Origin: Streptomyces sp. NBC_01446
GTDB lineage: Bacteria > Actinomycetota > Actinomycetes > Streptomycetales > Streptomycetaceae
DNA: 64,000 bases
Direction: 5' to 3'
NCBI RefSeq assembly: GCF_026340095.1
Contig: NZ_JAPEPO010000001.1
Span: forward strand, 186,001 to 250,000
This document shows positions 14,129-22,351 of the stretch, in pieces (within the stretch, counting starts at the first letter, position 1; each line of letters opens with the position of its first letter). Both the position numbers and the translations under genes were made by a program. The notes below the pieces were generated by a model that had not been told where the DNA came from, searched no databases, and saw only the letters and a program-made list of their open reading frames with translations.

Positions 14129-14596
14129 GTGACCCGCGTGACTGCCTTCATCGATGACCCGCATGCCCACGAGCACCCCGGCCGTGCCGGCGCCACCGCC
14201 ACGGTCGAGGCCGCGCCGCGCGAGGTGGGCCGGGTGCGCACCGAGTACGCGCCCGCCCACGACGGCGACCCCGATCCCGGCGAGATCGTCTGGACGTGGG
14301 TGCCGTTCGAGGAGAACGACGGCCGCGGCAAGGACCGTCCCGTGCTCGTCGTCGCCAGGGAGGCCGCCGGCACGCTCCTCGCCGTACAGCTGTCGAGCAA
14401 GCGGCACGACCACGACAGGGAGTGGGTGCCGATCGGCAGCGGGCCGTGGGACACCGCGGGCCGCGACTCGTGGGTGGCGATCGACCGCGTCCTTCGGGTC
14501 CACGAGCGCGGCATGCGCCGGGAGGCGTGCGCCCTGGACCGCATGCGGTTCAACCTCGTGGTGCTGCGGCTCAGGGAGCGGTACGGCTGGCGCTGA
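14129..14596 (+). CDS. PemK/MazF-like protein (endoribonuclease toxin fold)
   Basis: 155 residues when started at GTG 14129 (MTRVTAFIDDPHAHEHPGRA); a GTG at 14138 is also possible. The core has DPGEIVWTWVPFEENDGRGK, then DRPVLVVAREAAGTLLAVQL and SSK. This is the RPVLVV strand and substrate loop of PemK/MazF-type folds. MazF enzymes cut mRNA. No antitoxin gene lies upstream: the neighbour is the divergent GH18 gene. It may therefore be a solitary, domesticated member or a non-toxic relative. Its last 26 bp overlap the convergent PARG-like gene. Confidence 0.75.
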   Translation: MTRVTAFIDDPHAHEHPGRAGATATVEAAPREVGRVRTEYAPAHDGDPDPGEIVWTWVPFEENDGRGKDRPVLVVAREAAGTLLAVQLSSKRHDHDREWVPIGSGPWDTAGRDSWVAIDRVLRVHERGMRREACALDRMRFNLVVLRLRERYGWR

Positions 14597-15428
14597 CCGC
14601 CGGCGAGGCCGCGAAGGCCCGCTCGAAGGCCGTCCTGGTCCGCGCGTCCGGCGTGCGGTCCAGGACGCCGAACACGATGTGGTCGAAGCGGCCCGCGAAC
14701 CGGCCGCCCCCGTCGAGGAGCGCCCGGAACGCGTCGGCGACCTGCGCCGGATCGTTCTGAAACACACCGCAGCCCCAGGCGCCGAGCACGAGGCGCCGGT
14801 AGCCGTGCGCCGCGGCCGTCTCCAGGACCCGCTCGGCCCGTGACGCCAGAGCCCCCGCGATCTCACCGGCCCGCTCCGGGGTGCGACGGCGGATGACGCC
14901 CGCGTTCGGCGCCGGTGAGGTGAGGAAGCCCGCGGCGTACGGCTCGTCGAGCAGCCGTCCGCGGTCGTCGCGGAAGACGGGGACGCCCGGCGAGTGGATG
15001 ACGCGGTCCGCGTAGAAGGCGTCGCGGTTCTCGCGGTGGTGGTCGTAGAAGTCGCGGGCCCGCAGCAGGCACGTGTACAGGGCCGAGGCCCGGCACACGG
15101 CTTCCTCCTGGGCCTGTGCGCCGTTGAGATAGCCGCCGCCGGGATTGCGGGCCGAGGCGAAGTTCAGTACGGCGACCGGGTCCTGACCGGCGGTGACCAG
15201 GCGGCGTGCGGCTTCCAGGCTGGACTCGCCGGTGACCTCGACGGCCGTATCCGCGGGCCGGCCCGGCTCGGGCACATCGACCGGGGCCGGACCGTACGTG
15301 CGGGTCGCGTCCCGCGCTGCCGCCACCGCGTCCGCGATCGGCACGACCGCGCCGCCCGGCGCCGTGTACCGCCCCGCCGCGACGATCTCCTCCGTCTGCT
15401 GCGCGATCCCCCGCAGCCGGGCGCTCAC
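14571..15428 (-). CDS. Microbial poly(ADP-ribose) glycohydrolase-like protein (TIGR02452 family)
   Basis: 285 residues from GTG 15428, with GGGGGAG just upstream on the minus strand. Residues 85-125 carry the PARG/macrodomain signature NPGGGYLNGAQAQEEAVCR, i.e. GGG followed by QEE, in which the glutamate pair is catalytic. Downstream are VIHSPGVPVFRDD and LVLGAWGCGVFQNDPAQVAD, the phosphate-loop region of this macrodomain branch. It should hydrolyse ADP-ribose from proteins or nucleic acids in the cytoplasm. It is convergent and overlapping with the MazF-like gene. No ADP-ribosyltransferase is recognised nearby. Confidence 0.88.
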   Translation of the reverse strand: MSARLRGIAQQTEEIVAAGRYTAPGGAVVPIADAVAAARDATRTYGPAPVDVPEPGRPADTAVEVTGESSLEAARRLVTAGQDPVAVLNFASARNPGGGYLNGAQAQEEAVCRASALYTCLLRARDFYDHHRENRDAFYADRVIHSPGVPVFRDDRGRLLDEPYAAGFLTSPAPNAGVIRRRTPERAGEIAGALASRAERVLETAAAHGYRRLVLGAWGCGVFQNDPAQVADAFRALLDGGGRFAGRFDHIVFGVLDRTPDARTRTAFERAFAASPAVSASRTAP

Positions 15429-15644
15429 GCCCGCTCCCCCGTGGTCGTCCTCATGAACGCATGATGTGCGCCGGGCGACTCCGCGAGCAACAGATTTTCT
15501 GTGTCCGAGGGGCACTCTTGTGCGATTCGCCGTGAGGGTTTTGGGTGGTACGAGCACTGCCCCGGCCCGGCCCATCCCCGTCGAGTCGACGGCACGGCCC
15601 CTACCGGGGACGATAAAGGCGAACGGATCAGGAGGATCCTGAAC

Positions 15645-16937
15645 ATGCCCGAAGGAGACTGTACGGAGCTCGGCACGGCGGCCCTGGTCACCGAGGCCGA
15701 GGTCGAGGCGCTGGTCCGCGGGATCTGCTTCAAGACCGGACCACCTCGCACCGTGGGCGTCGAGGTGGAATGGCTCGTCCACGAGCCGCGCAGGCCGCGG
15801 CTCCCCCTGGCACCCGAACGGCTCGACGCGGCGTACGCCGCACTGGGCGCCCTGCCCCTCAGCTCGGCGCTCACCGTCGAACCCGGCGGCCAGTTGGAGC
15901 TCAGCTCCCTGCCCGCCGCCTCGCTCATGGACTGTGTCTCGGCCGTCTCGGCCGATCTGACGGCGGTCCGCACCTCGCTCGCTGCCCGTGGCCTCGCGCT
16001 GACCGGCCTCGGCACCGATCCCTGGCGCCCGCCGCGGCGGCTGCTCCACGAGCCGCGCTACGACGCCATGGAGTCCTCGTTCGACCGGGCCGGGCCCGCG
16101 GGCCGCGCCATGATGTGCTCGTCGGCGTCGGTGCAGGTCTGCCTCGACGCCGGGTACGAGGAGCCGGGGTCGCTCGGCCACGGCAGGCGCTGGCGGCTCT
16201 CGCATCTGCTGGGCGCCGTCCTGGTCTCCGCTTTCGCCAACTCACCGATGCTGTGCGGGCGTCCCACGGGGTGGCGCTCCACTCGCCAGGCCGTGTGGGA
16301 GGAGATCGACCCCGGCAGGTCCGGGGCGCCGCCTCTCGACGCGGAGCCGCGCGAGGCCTGGGTGCGGCATGTCCTGGACGCGCCGGTGATGTGCGTCCGC
16401 CAGGACAGCGGCCCGTGGGACGTGCCGGACGGCATGTCCCTGCGGACGTGGCTGCGTACCGGTGGGCCGCGGCCCGCCACGCGTGGTGACGTCGAGTACC
16501 ACATCTCCACTCTCTTCCCGCCGGTGCGCCCGCGCGGACACCTCGAACTGCGCATGATCGACGCCCAGCCCGGTGACGACGGCTGGATCGTGCCGCTCGC
16601 CGTGACGACCGCGCTGTTCGACGACCCGGAGGCCGCCGAGACCGCGTACCGCACGGTGAAGCCGCTGTCCGAACGAGCGGGCCCGCTGCCCGCGCCGCAC
16701 AATCAGCTGTGGCGCGACGCGGCGCGGCTCGGCCCTTCGGACTCCGAGCTCGCCGAGGCGGCCGTGACCTGTTTCGCGGCGGCGCTCGACGCGTTGCCGA
16801 GGCTCGGCGCGTCACCCAAGGTGCTGGCCGGCGTCTCCGCTTTCATGGACCGCTATGTCGTGCGCGGCCGGTGCCCCGCCGACGACGTGCTCGACCACAT
16901 CGATGCCCCCGCCCCCGGGAGGACCGTCACCTCATGA
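15645..16937 (+). CDS. egtA: Ergothioneine biosynthesis glutamate-cysteine ligase EgtA
   Basis: 430 residues from ATG 15645, preceded by CAGGAGGA. EgtA forms gamma-glutamylcysteine, the sulfur donor used by EgtB in actinobacterial ergothioneine synthesis. The GCS2 fold is visible in VGVEVEWLVHE near residue 40, VEPGGQLELSS near 85, and RGHLELRMIDAQPGDDGWIVP near 300. It is the first gene of egtABCD, and the stop overlaps the egtB start in ATGA. Upstream lies a 216-bp gap without an obvious operator. Confidence 0.95.
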   Translation: MPEGDCTELGTAALVTEAEVEALVRGICFKTGPPRTVGVEVEWLVHEPRRPRLPLAPERLDAAYAALGALPLSSALTVEPGGQLELSSLPAASLMDCVSAVSADLTAVRTSLAARGLALTGLGTDPWRPPRRLLHEPRYDAMESSFDRAGPAGRAMMCSSASVQVCLDAGYEEPGSLGHGRRWRLSHLLGAVLVSAFANSPMLCGRPTGWRSTRQAVWEEIDPGRSGAPPLDAEPREAWVRHVLDAPVMCVRQDSGPWDVPDGMSLRTWLRTGGPRPATRGDVEYHISTLFPPVRPRGHLELRMIDAQPGDDGWIVPLAVTTALFDDPEAAETAYRTVKPLSERAGPLPAPHNQLWRDAARLGPSDSELAEAAVTCFAAALDALPRLGASPKVLAGVSAFMDRYVVRGRCPADDVLDHIDAPAPGRTVTS

Positions 16938-18268
16938 CCGCACAGAGCGAAGACACCGCCCCGGACCCCGAGGCGCTGCGGGAGCGCGCGCGGACCGCGC
17001 TGCTCGCCGCGCGGGACCGCACGACGCTGCTCACGAGCTGCGTCGAGGGGCCCGACCTGACCGCGCAGCACTCGCCGTTGATGTCGCCGCTGGTGTGGGA
17101 CCTGGCGCACATCGGCAACCAGGAGGAGCAGTGGCTCCTGCGCGCGGTCGCGGGCCGTGAGGCGATGCGCCCGGAGATCGACCCGTTGTATGACGCCTTC
17201 GAGCATCCGCGCTCCGAGCGGCCGAAGCTGCCGCTTCTCGCGCCCAAGGAGGCCCGCGGTTACGCGGCCGAGGTGCGGGGGCGCGCGCTCGACGTCCTGG
17301 AGAGCACGCCGTTCCACGGCACCCGGCTCACCGAGGCGGGGTTCGCGTTCGGGATGATCGCCCAGCACGAACAGCAGCACGACGAGACGATGCTGATCAC
17401 CCATCAGCTCCGGGCGGGGGCTCCGGCGCTGACGGCCCCGGATCCCGACCCCGTCTCGCCGGCGTTCCGCGGACCGTCCGAAGTCCTGGTGCCCGGCGGC
17501 CCGTTCACGATGGGGACGACCACCGAGCCGTGGTCGCTGGACAATGAGCGTCCCGCGCACGCGCGCCTCGTCCCGCCGTTCCACATCGACACCGCGCCGG
17601 TCACGAATGGCGCGTATCTGGCCTTCATGGACGACGGTGGCTACGACAACTCCCGCTGGTGGACGCCGGAGGGCTGGGCCCTGGTGCGGGACAACGGCCT
17701 GCGGTCGCCGCTGTTCTGGCGGCGTGAGGCCGGGCAGTGGCTGCGGCGCCGCTTCGGGGTGACCGAGGTGGTCCCGCCGGACGAGCCCGTCGTGCACGTC
17801 AGCTGGTACGAGGCCGACGCGTATGCGCGCTGGGCGGGCCGGCGCCTGCCCAGCGAGGCCGAGTGGGAGAAGGCGGCCCGCTTCGATCCCGCGTCCGGGC
17901 GGTCGATGCGCTACCCGTGGGGCGACGCGGACCCGACGTCGGAGCGCGCCAACCTCGGCCAGCGCCACCTGCGCCCGGCCCCGGCGGGCAGCTATCCGGC
18001 GGGTGAATCCCCGCTGGGTGTGAGGCAGTTGATCGGCGACGTGTGGGAGTGGACGTCGAGCGATTTCCTGCCGTACCCGGGGTTCGTGGCGTTCCCGTAC
18101 CGGGAGTACTCGGAGGTGTTCTTCGGCCCGGACCACAAGGTGCTGCGCGGCGGCTCGTTCGCCGTGGACGCGGTGGCGTGCCGCGGCACGTTCCGCAACT
18201 GGGACTACCCGGTGCGCCGGCAGATCTTCGCCGGGTTCCGCACCGCGCGCGACGGGGAGGGTGCCTGA
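16934..18268 (+). CDS. egtB: Ergothioneine biosynthesis sulfoxide synthase EgtB
   Basis: 444 residues. The N-terminal DinB-like domain (about 10-160) contains HIGNQEEQWL and the iron-binding HxxxHxE of QHEQQHDETMLITHQ. The C-terminal formylglycine-enzyme-like domain (about 185-440) has PGGPFTMGT, VSWYEADAYARWAGRRLPSE and VLRGGSFAVD. EgtB is a non-haem iron enzyme that couples gamma-glutamylcysteine to hercynine with oxygen. The ATG at 16934 overlaps the egtA stop by four bases, so the genes are translationally coupled; its own stop overlaps egtC by one base. Confidence 0.96.
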   Translation: MTAQSEDTAPDPEALRERARTALLAARDRTTLLTSCVEGPDLTAQHSPLMSPLVWDLAHIGNQEEQWLLRAVAGREAMRPEIDPLYDAFEHPRSERPKLPLLAPKEARGYAAEVRGRALDVLESTPFHGTRLTEAGFAFGMIAQHEQQHDETMLITHQLRAGAPALTAPDPDPVSPAFRGPSEVLVPGGPFTMGTTTEPWSLDNERPAHARLVPPFHIDTAPVTNGAYLAFMDDGGYDNSRWWTPEGWALVRDNGLRSPLFWRREAGQWLRRRFGVTEVVPPDEPVVHVSWYEADAYARWAGRRLPSEAEWEKAARFDPASGRSMRYPWGDADPTSERANLGQRHLRPAPAGSYPAGESPLGVRQLIGDVWEWTSSDFLPYPGFVAFPYREYSEVFFGPDHKVLRGGSFAVDAVACRGTFRNWDYPVRRQIFAGFRTARDGEGA

Positions 18269-19023
18269 TGTGCCGGCAACTGGCCTACCTGGGCCCTGCG
18301 GCGCCGCTCGGCGACGTGCTCGTGGCGCCGCCCCACAGCCTGCTGCGCCAGTCCTGGGAGCCGCGCCGTCAGCGGCACGGGACCGTGAACGCCGACGGCT
18401 TCGGTGTGGGCTGGTACGCGGACGGGGACCCGGTGCCCGCGCGCTACCGCAGGGCCGGGCCCATCTGGGGCGACCAGTCGTTCGCCGACCTCGCGCGGGT
18501 GGTGCGCTCGGGGGCCGTGCTGGCCGCGGTCCGCGACGCCACGCTCGGGGGCGCGGACGGTGAGGCCGCGGCGGCTCCGTTCGCCTGCGGCCCGTGGCTG
18601 TTCTCCCACAACGGCGCGGTGACCGGCTGGCCGCGCTCGCTCGCGCCGCTGACCACGGCGGTGCCGCCCGTGGACCTGCTGTCCCTGGAGGCCCGCTGCG
18701 ACTCGGCGTTCGTGTGGGCGCTGCTGCTGTGCCGGCTGCGCTCGGGCGACGACCAGGGGCAGGCCCTCGCCGACACCGTCCTGGAGGTCGCCGAGGCCGC
18801 CCCGGGGTCCCGCCTCAACCTCCTGCTGACCGACGGCGAGACGATCACCGCGACCGCCTGGGGCGACAGCCTCTGGTATCTCGCCGAACCCGGCCGCCGC
18901 ACCGTCGTCGCCTCCGAGCCCTACGACGACGATCCGCACTGGCGCGAGGTGCCGGACCGCACCCTGCTCGCCGCGAGCCGCACCGACGTCCTGCTGACCC
19001 CGCTCAAGGAGCCCACCGCGTGA
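18268..19023 (+). CDS. egtC: Ergothioneine biosynthesis amidohydrolase EgtC
   Basis: 251 residues starting MCRQLAYLGP. The cysteine directly after the initiator methionine is the N-terminal nucleophile of class II glutamine-amidotransferase-like hydrolases. Further family features are NADGFGVGWY near residue 42 and FSHNGAV near 110. EgtC removes glutamate from the EgtB product to give hercynyl-cysteine sulfoxide. The start overlaps the egtB stop by one base (TGATG) and the stop overlaps egtD by four (GTGA). Confidence 0.95.
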   Translation: MCRQLAYLGPAAPLGDVLVAPPHSLLRQSWEPRRQRHGTVNADGFGVGWYADGDPVPARYRRAGPIWGDQSFADLARVVRSGAVLAAVRDATLGGADGEAAAAPFACGPWLFSHNGAVTGWPRSLAPLTTAVPPVDLLSLEARCDSAFVWALLLCRLRSGDDQGQALADTVLEVAEAAPGSRLNLLLTDGETITATAWGDSLWYLAEPGRRTVVASEPYDDDPHWREVPDRTLLAASRTDVLLTPLKEPTA

Positions 19024-19982
19024 GCCCGTACCAGCTGACCCGCACCCTGCCCGAGGACGCCACCGGCGCCGCCCTGCGCGCCGATGTCCTCAGCGGCCTG
19101 ACCGGCACGCCGAAGACGCTGCCGCCGAAGTGGTTCTACGACGCGCGCGGCAGCGAGCTGTTCGACGAGATCACGACCCTGCCCGAGTACTACCCGACGC
19201 GCGCCGAGCGGGAGATCCTGCTGGCCCGCTCGCAGGAGATCGCCGACGCCACCGGCGCCCGCACCCTCGTCGAGCTGGGCTCCGGCTCGTCGGACAAGAC
19301 CCGCCATCTGCTCGACGACCTGCCGGATCTGGAGACGTACATCCCGGTGGACGTCAGCGAGAGCGCTCTGCGGGGAGCCGCCGAGGCGCTCGGCGCCGAA
19401 CGCCCCGGGCTGCGCATCCATGCGCTCATCGCCGACTTCACGCTGGCGCTCACCCTGCCGGACGCCCCAGGGCCGCGCCTGGCCGCGTTCCTCGGCGGCA
19501 CCATCGGCAACCTCCTGCCGGCCGAGCGCGCCGTGTTCCTGACCGCCGTACGCGCTCTGCTGCGGCCCGGGGACATGCTGCTGCTCGGCACGGACCTGGT
19601 GAAGGACGAGTCGGTCCTCGTCGCGGCGTACGACGACGCGGCGGGCGTGACGGCCGCGTTCAACAAGAACGTGCTCGGCGTCATCAACCGTGACCTGGGC
19701 GCCGACTTCGACCCGGGCGCCTTCGAGCACGTCGCCCTGTGGGACGCGGACAACGAGTGGATCGAGATGCGGCTGCGCTCCACGGCCGCGCAGACCGTCA
19801 AGATCCCGGCGCTCGGCCTCGCGGTCGACTTCGAGGACGGGGAGGAGATCCGCACGGAGATCTCGGCGAAGTTCCGCGAGGAGGGCGTGCGGGCCGAACT
19901 GGCCGGCGCGGGGCTGCGCATGACGCACTGGTGGACGGACGCGCAGAACCGCTTCGCGCTCTCCCTGAGCCGCGTCGACTGA
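19020..19982 (+). CDS. egtD: L-histidine N-alpha-methyltransferase EgtD
   Basis: 320 residues from GTG 19020. EgtD trimethylates histidine to hercynine, the first step of the pathway. Motifs are PPKWFYDARGSELFDEIT and LPEYYPTRAE near residue 35, the SAM loop VELGSGSSDKTRHLLD near 85, FLGGTIGNL near 160 and FNKNVLGVINRDL near 215. This is the last gene of the operon. The C-S lyase gene egtE is absent downstream; a convergent transporter gene follows instead. In streptomycetes egtE is commonly located elsewhere. Confidence 0.96.
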   Translation: MSPYQLTRTLPEDATGAALRADVLSGLTGTPKTLPPKWFYDARGSELFDEITTLPEYYPTRAEREILLARSQEIADATGARTLVELGSGSSDKTRHLLDDLPDLETYIPVDVSESALRGAAEALGAERPGLRIHALIADFTLALTLPDAPGPRLAAFLGGTIGNLLPAERAVFLTAVRALLRPGDMLLLGTDLVKDESVLVAAYDDAAGVTAAFNKNVLGVINRDLGADFDPGAFEHVALWDADNEWIEMRLRSTAAQTVKIPALGLAVDFEDGEEIRTEISAKFREEGVRAELAGAGLRMTHWWTDAQNRFALSLSRVD

Positions 19983-20009
19983 CGGCCGGGGCGGCCGGCG
20001 GCGGCCGGG

Positions 20010-21323
20010 TCACGGCCCGCTGGCGTCCAGCTCCTTGGTGATCCGGCGGGAGGCCGCCCGGGCCTCCTCGGCCGGGGCGGCCCCGGCGAGCACCTTCGAC
20101 ATGTACGCCTTGATCGGGTTGTCGGCCTCGACCTTCGCCCACAGCGGGGACACGGGCGTGGCCCGGCCGCGTGCGGCGCCCGCCGCCATCGCGGCCACGC
20201 CCGGCTCGTCGGCGACGGCGTCGCTCAGCGTCGTCTTGTTGGGCACGTAGTTCATGGTGCCGGCGAGGTCCTTCTGCCACTTCTCGCCGGCCAGGGCCTT
20301 GACGACCGCGACGGCTCCGTCGCGGTCGTCGGTGTTCTCGGGCACGACCAGGTCGGAGCCGCCGGTGAAGACGGATCCCGGCTTGGCCGCCGTCTTGCCC
20401 GGGATCGGGAAGTAGCCGAGCTTTCCCTTGAGTTCGGGGTTCTGCTGCTCGACGGCCTGGGCGACACCCGGCACGGCGACGATCTGGCCCACGTCACCCT
20501 TCGCGAACTCGCCCGACTGCGGCGGGTGTTCCTCGTCGGCGTCCTTGGGGCCCCGGCCGAGCGCCTGGAGCTGCCGGTAGAACTCCATGCCGCGCAGCGC
20601 CGCCGGTGACTGGAGGCTGCCCTCCCAGATGCCGCCGTCCTCCGTGGCGAGGTCGCCGCCCTCGTCCCAGATGAATCCGGCGAGCGTGTACCAGTCCTGG
20701 CCGGCGAGGTAGATGCCCTGGTCACCGTGGGTGTTCAGGCGCCGCGTGTCGTCGAGCCACTCGGCGCGGGTGCGGGGTGGCCGCTTGATGCCCGCCTTCG
20801 CGAACAGGTCCTTGTTGTAGATCACCACCCGGTTGGCCGCGTACCAGGGAATGCCGTACTGGCGTGAGTGGAACATGCCGGGATCGGCGAGTCCGGGCAG
20901 CCAGTCCTCCATGCCGAAGTCGCGCGCGGACTCCAGACTGAGGTCGAGCAGTCCGCCCTCGTCGACGTACTGGGGGACCTGCGTGTTGCCGACCTCGATG
21001 ACGTCGGGGGCCGGTCCGTCCGCCGCGTCCTTGCTCGCCGGGTCGCCCTTCGCCTGACCCAGGGCCGCGCTCACCTTCTCGCCGATGCCGGTCCACTCCT
21101 GGATACGGATGTCGAGGCGCAGGCCGGGGTTCTTGTCCTCGAAGCTCTTCGTGAACCGCTTCAGGAACGCGTCCGACGCGCTGTCCTTCATCAGCCAGAC
21201 GGTCACCGTGCGCTGCTCGTCGCCCCCGCCCGGCAGATAGGCACAGCCCGTGAGCAGCGAGGCGGACACGAGGGCGAGGGGGATGAGGGACGCGGCGGTG
21301 CGGCGGTACTTCACGTGGGTCAC
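20010..21323 (-). CDS. Extracellular sugar-binding lipoprotein of an ABC transporter (orphan)
   Basis: 437 residues with a lipoprotein signal ending LLTGC (Cys27), followed by a family-1 solute-binding fold: VTVWLMKDSASDAFLKRFTK, then PDVIEVGNTQVPQY, YGIPWYAANRVVIYNKDLF and VFTGGSDLVVPENT. Proteins of this shape bind oligosaccharides such as N-acetylglucosamine/chitobiose or maltodextrins. No permease or ATPase gene is adjacent, so it must use partners encoded elsewhere. A near-palindrome resembling a DasR site lies 75-88 bp upstream of its start. Specificity is inferred only from that. Confidence 0.88.
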   Translation of the reverse strand: MTHVKYRRTAASLIPLALVSASLLTGCAYLPGGGDEQRTVTVWLMKDSASDAFLKRFTKSFEDKNPGLRLDIRIQEWTGIGEKVSAALGQAKGDPASKDAADGPAPDVIEVGNTQVPQYVDEGGLLDLSLESARDFGMEDWLPGLADPGMFHSRQYGIPWYAANRVVIYNKDLFAKAGIKRPPRTRAEWLDDTRRLNTHGDQGIYLAGQDWYTLAGFIWDEGGDLATEDGGIWEGSLQSPAALRGMEFYRQLQALGRGPKDADEEHPPQSGEFAKGDVGQIVAVPGVAQAVEQQNPELKGKLGYFPIPGKTAAKPGSVFTGGSDLVVPENTDDRDGAVAVVKALAGEKWQKDLAGTMNYVPNKTTLSDAVADEPGVAAMAAGAARGRATPVSPLWAKVEADNPIKAYMSKVLAGAAPAEEARAASRRITKELDASGP

Positions 21324-21397
21324 TTTCTGCCTGCGGACAGGGAAGGGCGGCCCGACGTGGGGGATGAGCGTGACGCTCGCACGGGTGTGGCTGGATT

Positions 21398-21411
21398 TTG
21401 GTATGGACCAA
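21398..21411. promoter_or_regulatory. DasR (GntR/HutC)-like operator upstream of the sugar-binding lipoprotein
   Basis: TTGGTATGGACCAA is an inverted repeat (TTGGT/ACCAA) lying 75-88 bp before the lipoprotein start. Its core GGTATGGACC agrees with the DasR consensus GGTCTAGACC at 8 of 10 positions. DasR controls chitin and N-acetylglucosamine uptake in Streptomyces. The match is suggestive only. Confidence 0.4.
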
Positions 21412-21527
21412 TCGAACGGTCAAGGGGGTGACGGCCGGTAAGTCGAGCATCTGCCCTCTCGCTCGCGGTCCGCGGTGACCTGAGGCACCGTGGAGAGACG
21501 TCCACCGCACGGGCCGAGGAGGCCTTC

Positions 21528-21743
21528 ATGTCCGATCACACGTACCGGGTCACAGAGATCGTCGGCACCTCCCACGAGGGAGTCGACCAGGCCATCCGCA
21601 ACGGCATCACCCGCGCCTCGCAGACGCTGCGCGGCCTGGACTGGTTCGAGGTGTGCCAGGTACGCGGCCACATCGAGAACGGGCAGATCGAGCACTACCA
21701 GGTCGGCCTGAAGGTCGGCTTCCGACTGGAGGACGAGGCCTGA
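21528..21743 (+). CDS. Dodecin
   Basis: 71 residues with the dodecin fold throughout: YRVTEIVGTSHEGVDQAIRN, RASQTLRGLDWFEVCQVRGH and GQIEHYQVGLKVGFRLED. Dodecins form hollow dodecamers that bind flavins (in bacteria often FMN or FAD, sometimes CoA) between paired tryptophans. The family tryptophan is present in LDWFEV. It probably buffers free flavin in the cytoplasm. It is a single gene preceded by GAGGAGG at 21508-21514. Confidence 0.93.
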   Translation: MSDHTYRVTEIVGTSHEGVDQAIRNGITRASQTLRGLDWFEVCQVRGHIENGQIEHYQVGLKVGFRLEDEA

Positions 21744-21803
21744 GCGTGCGCGTGAGCGCCGGGTCCGCTCAGGTCCGGTCCTGAGCCCACGTGCCGGGTC
21801 CGC

Positions 21804-22304
21804 TCAGGTCCGGCCCTCGCGCTCCTGGGCGTCCTTGAGCGCCTCGGACCCGCTCGCCCACCGGGCGCGTACGACGGTGAAGCCCGCCCGTTCGGCCTCG
21901 TCGCACACGAGCTCGTCGTCGTCGACCAGCATGCGGACCTCGCGGCCGCGGGAGAGCGCGCGCAGCGTCTCCAGTTTGGTGCGGCGCGCGGGCCTGCGGT
22001 CGTCGTTACGGCGCATCCAGACGCGCCCTTCGGGCAGGCCCTGTTCGGCGAGCCAGGCCACGGTGTCGGCGCGGCACCGCTCCGGCCTGCCCGTGAGGTA
22101 GACGACCTCGCACTCGCGGGCGCTCTCCAGCGCCAGCTCGACGCCGCGCGCGAGCGGCGGATCATCGGGCGCGGCCGCGAAGAAGGCCGACCAGTCGCGC
22201 GGGGTGCGCTCCAGGAAGCGCTGGCGGTGGGCCGTGTCGGCGAGGGTGTTGTCGAGGTCGAACACGGCGAGGGGTCTGGCGAGCGGTCTGCTGTTGTCGA
22301 TCAC
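21804..22304 (-). CDS. HAD-family phosphatase-like protein
   Basis: 166 residues if started at GTG 22304, giving DNSRPLARPLAVFDLDNTLA. The DxDxT motif FDLDNTL is the HAD nucleophile. It is followed by VYLTGRPERCRADTVAWLAE near residue 70, with the motif-II Thr-Gly-Arg, and MLVDDDELVCDEA near 130. Length and TGRPE resemble the polynucleotide 3'-phosphatase/PNKP-type HAD group. The upstream frame is open but Arg-rich and unlikely to be coded. It is divergent from the luciferase-like gene with only 47 bp between the starts. Confidence 0.82.
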   Translation of the reverse strand: MIDNSRPLARPLAVFDLDNTLADTAHRQRFLERTPRDWSAFFAAAPDDPPLARGVELALESARECEVVYLTGRPERCRADTVAWLAEQGLPEGRVWMRRNDDRRPARRTKLETLRALSRGREVRMLVDDDELVCDEAERAGFTVVRARWASGSEALKDAQEREGRT

Positions 22305-22351
22305 ACGCCAAGCGTAGGGAATCCTGGCGCGGCACAGGCGTTGAGCAGTGT

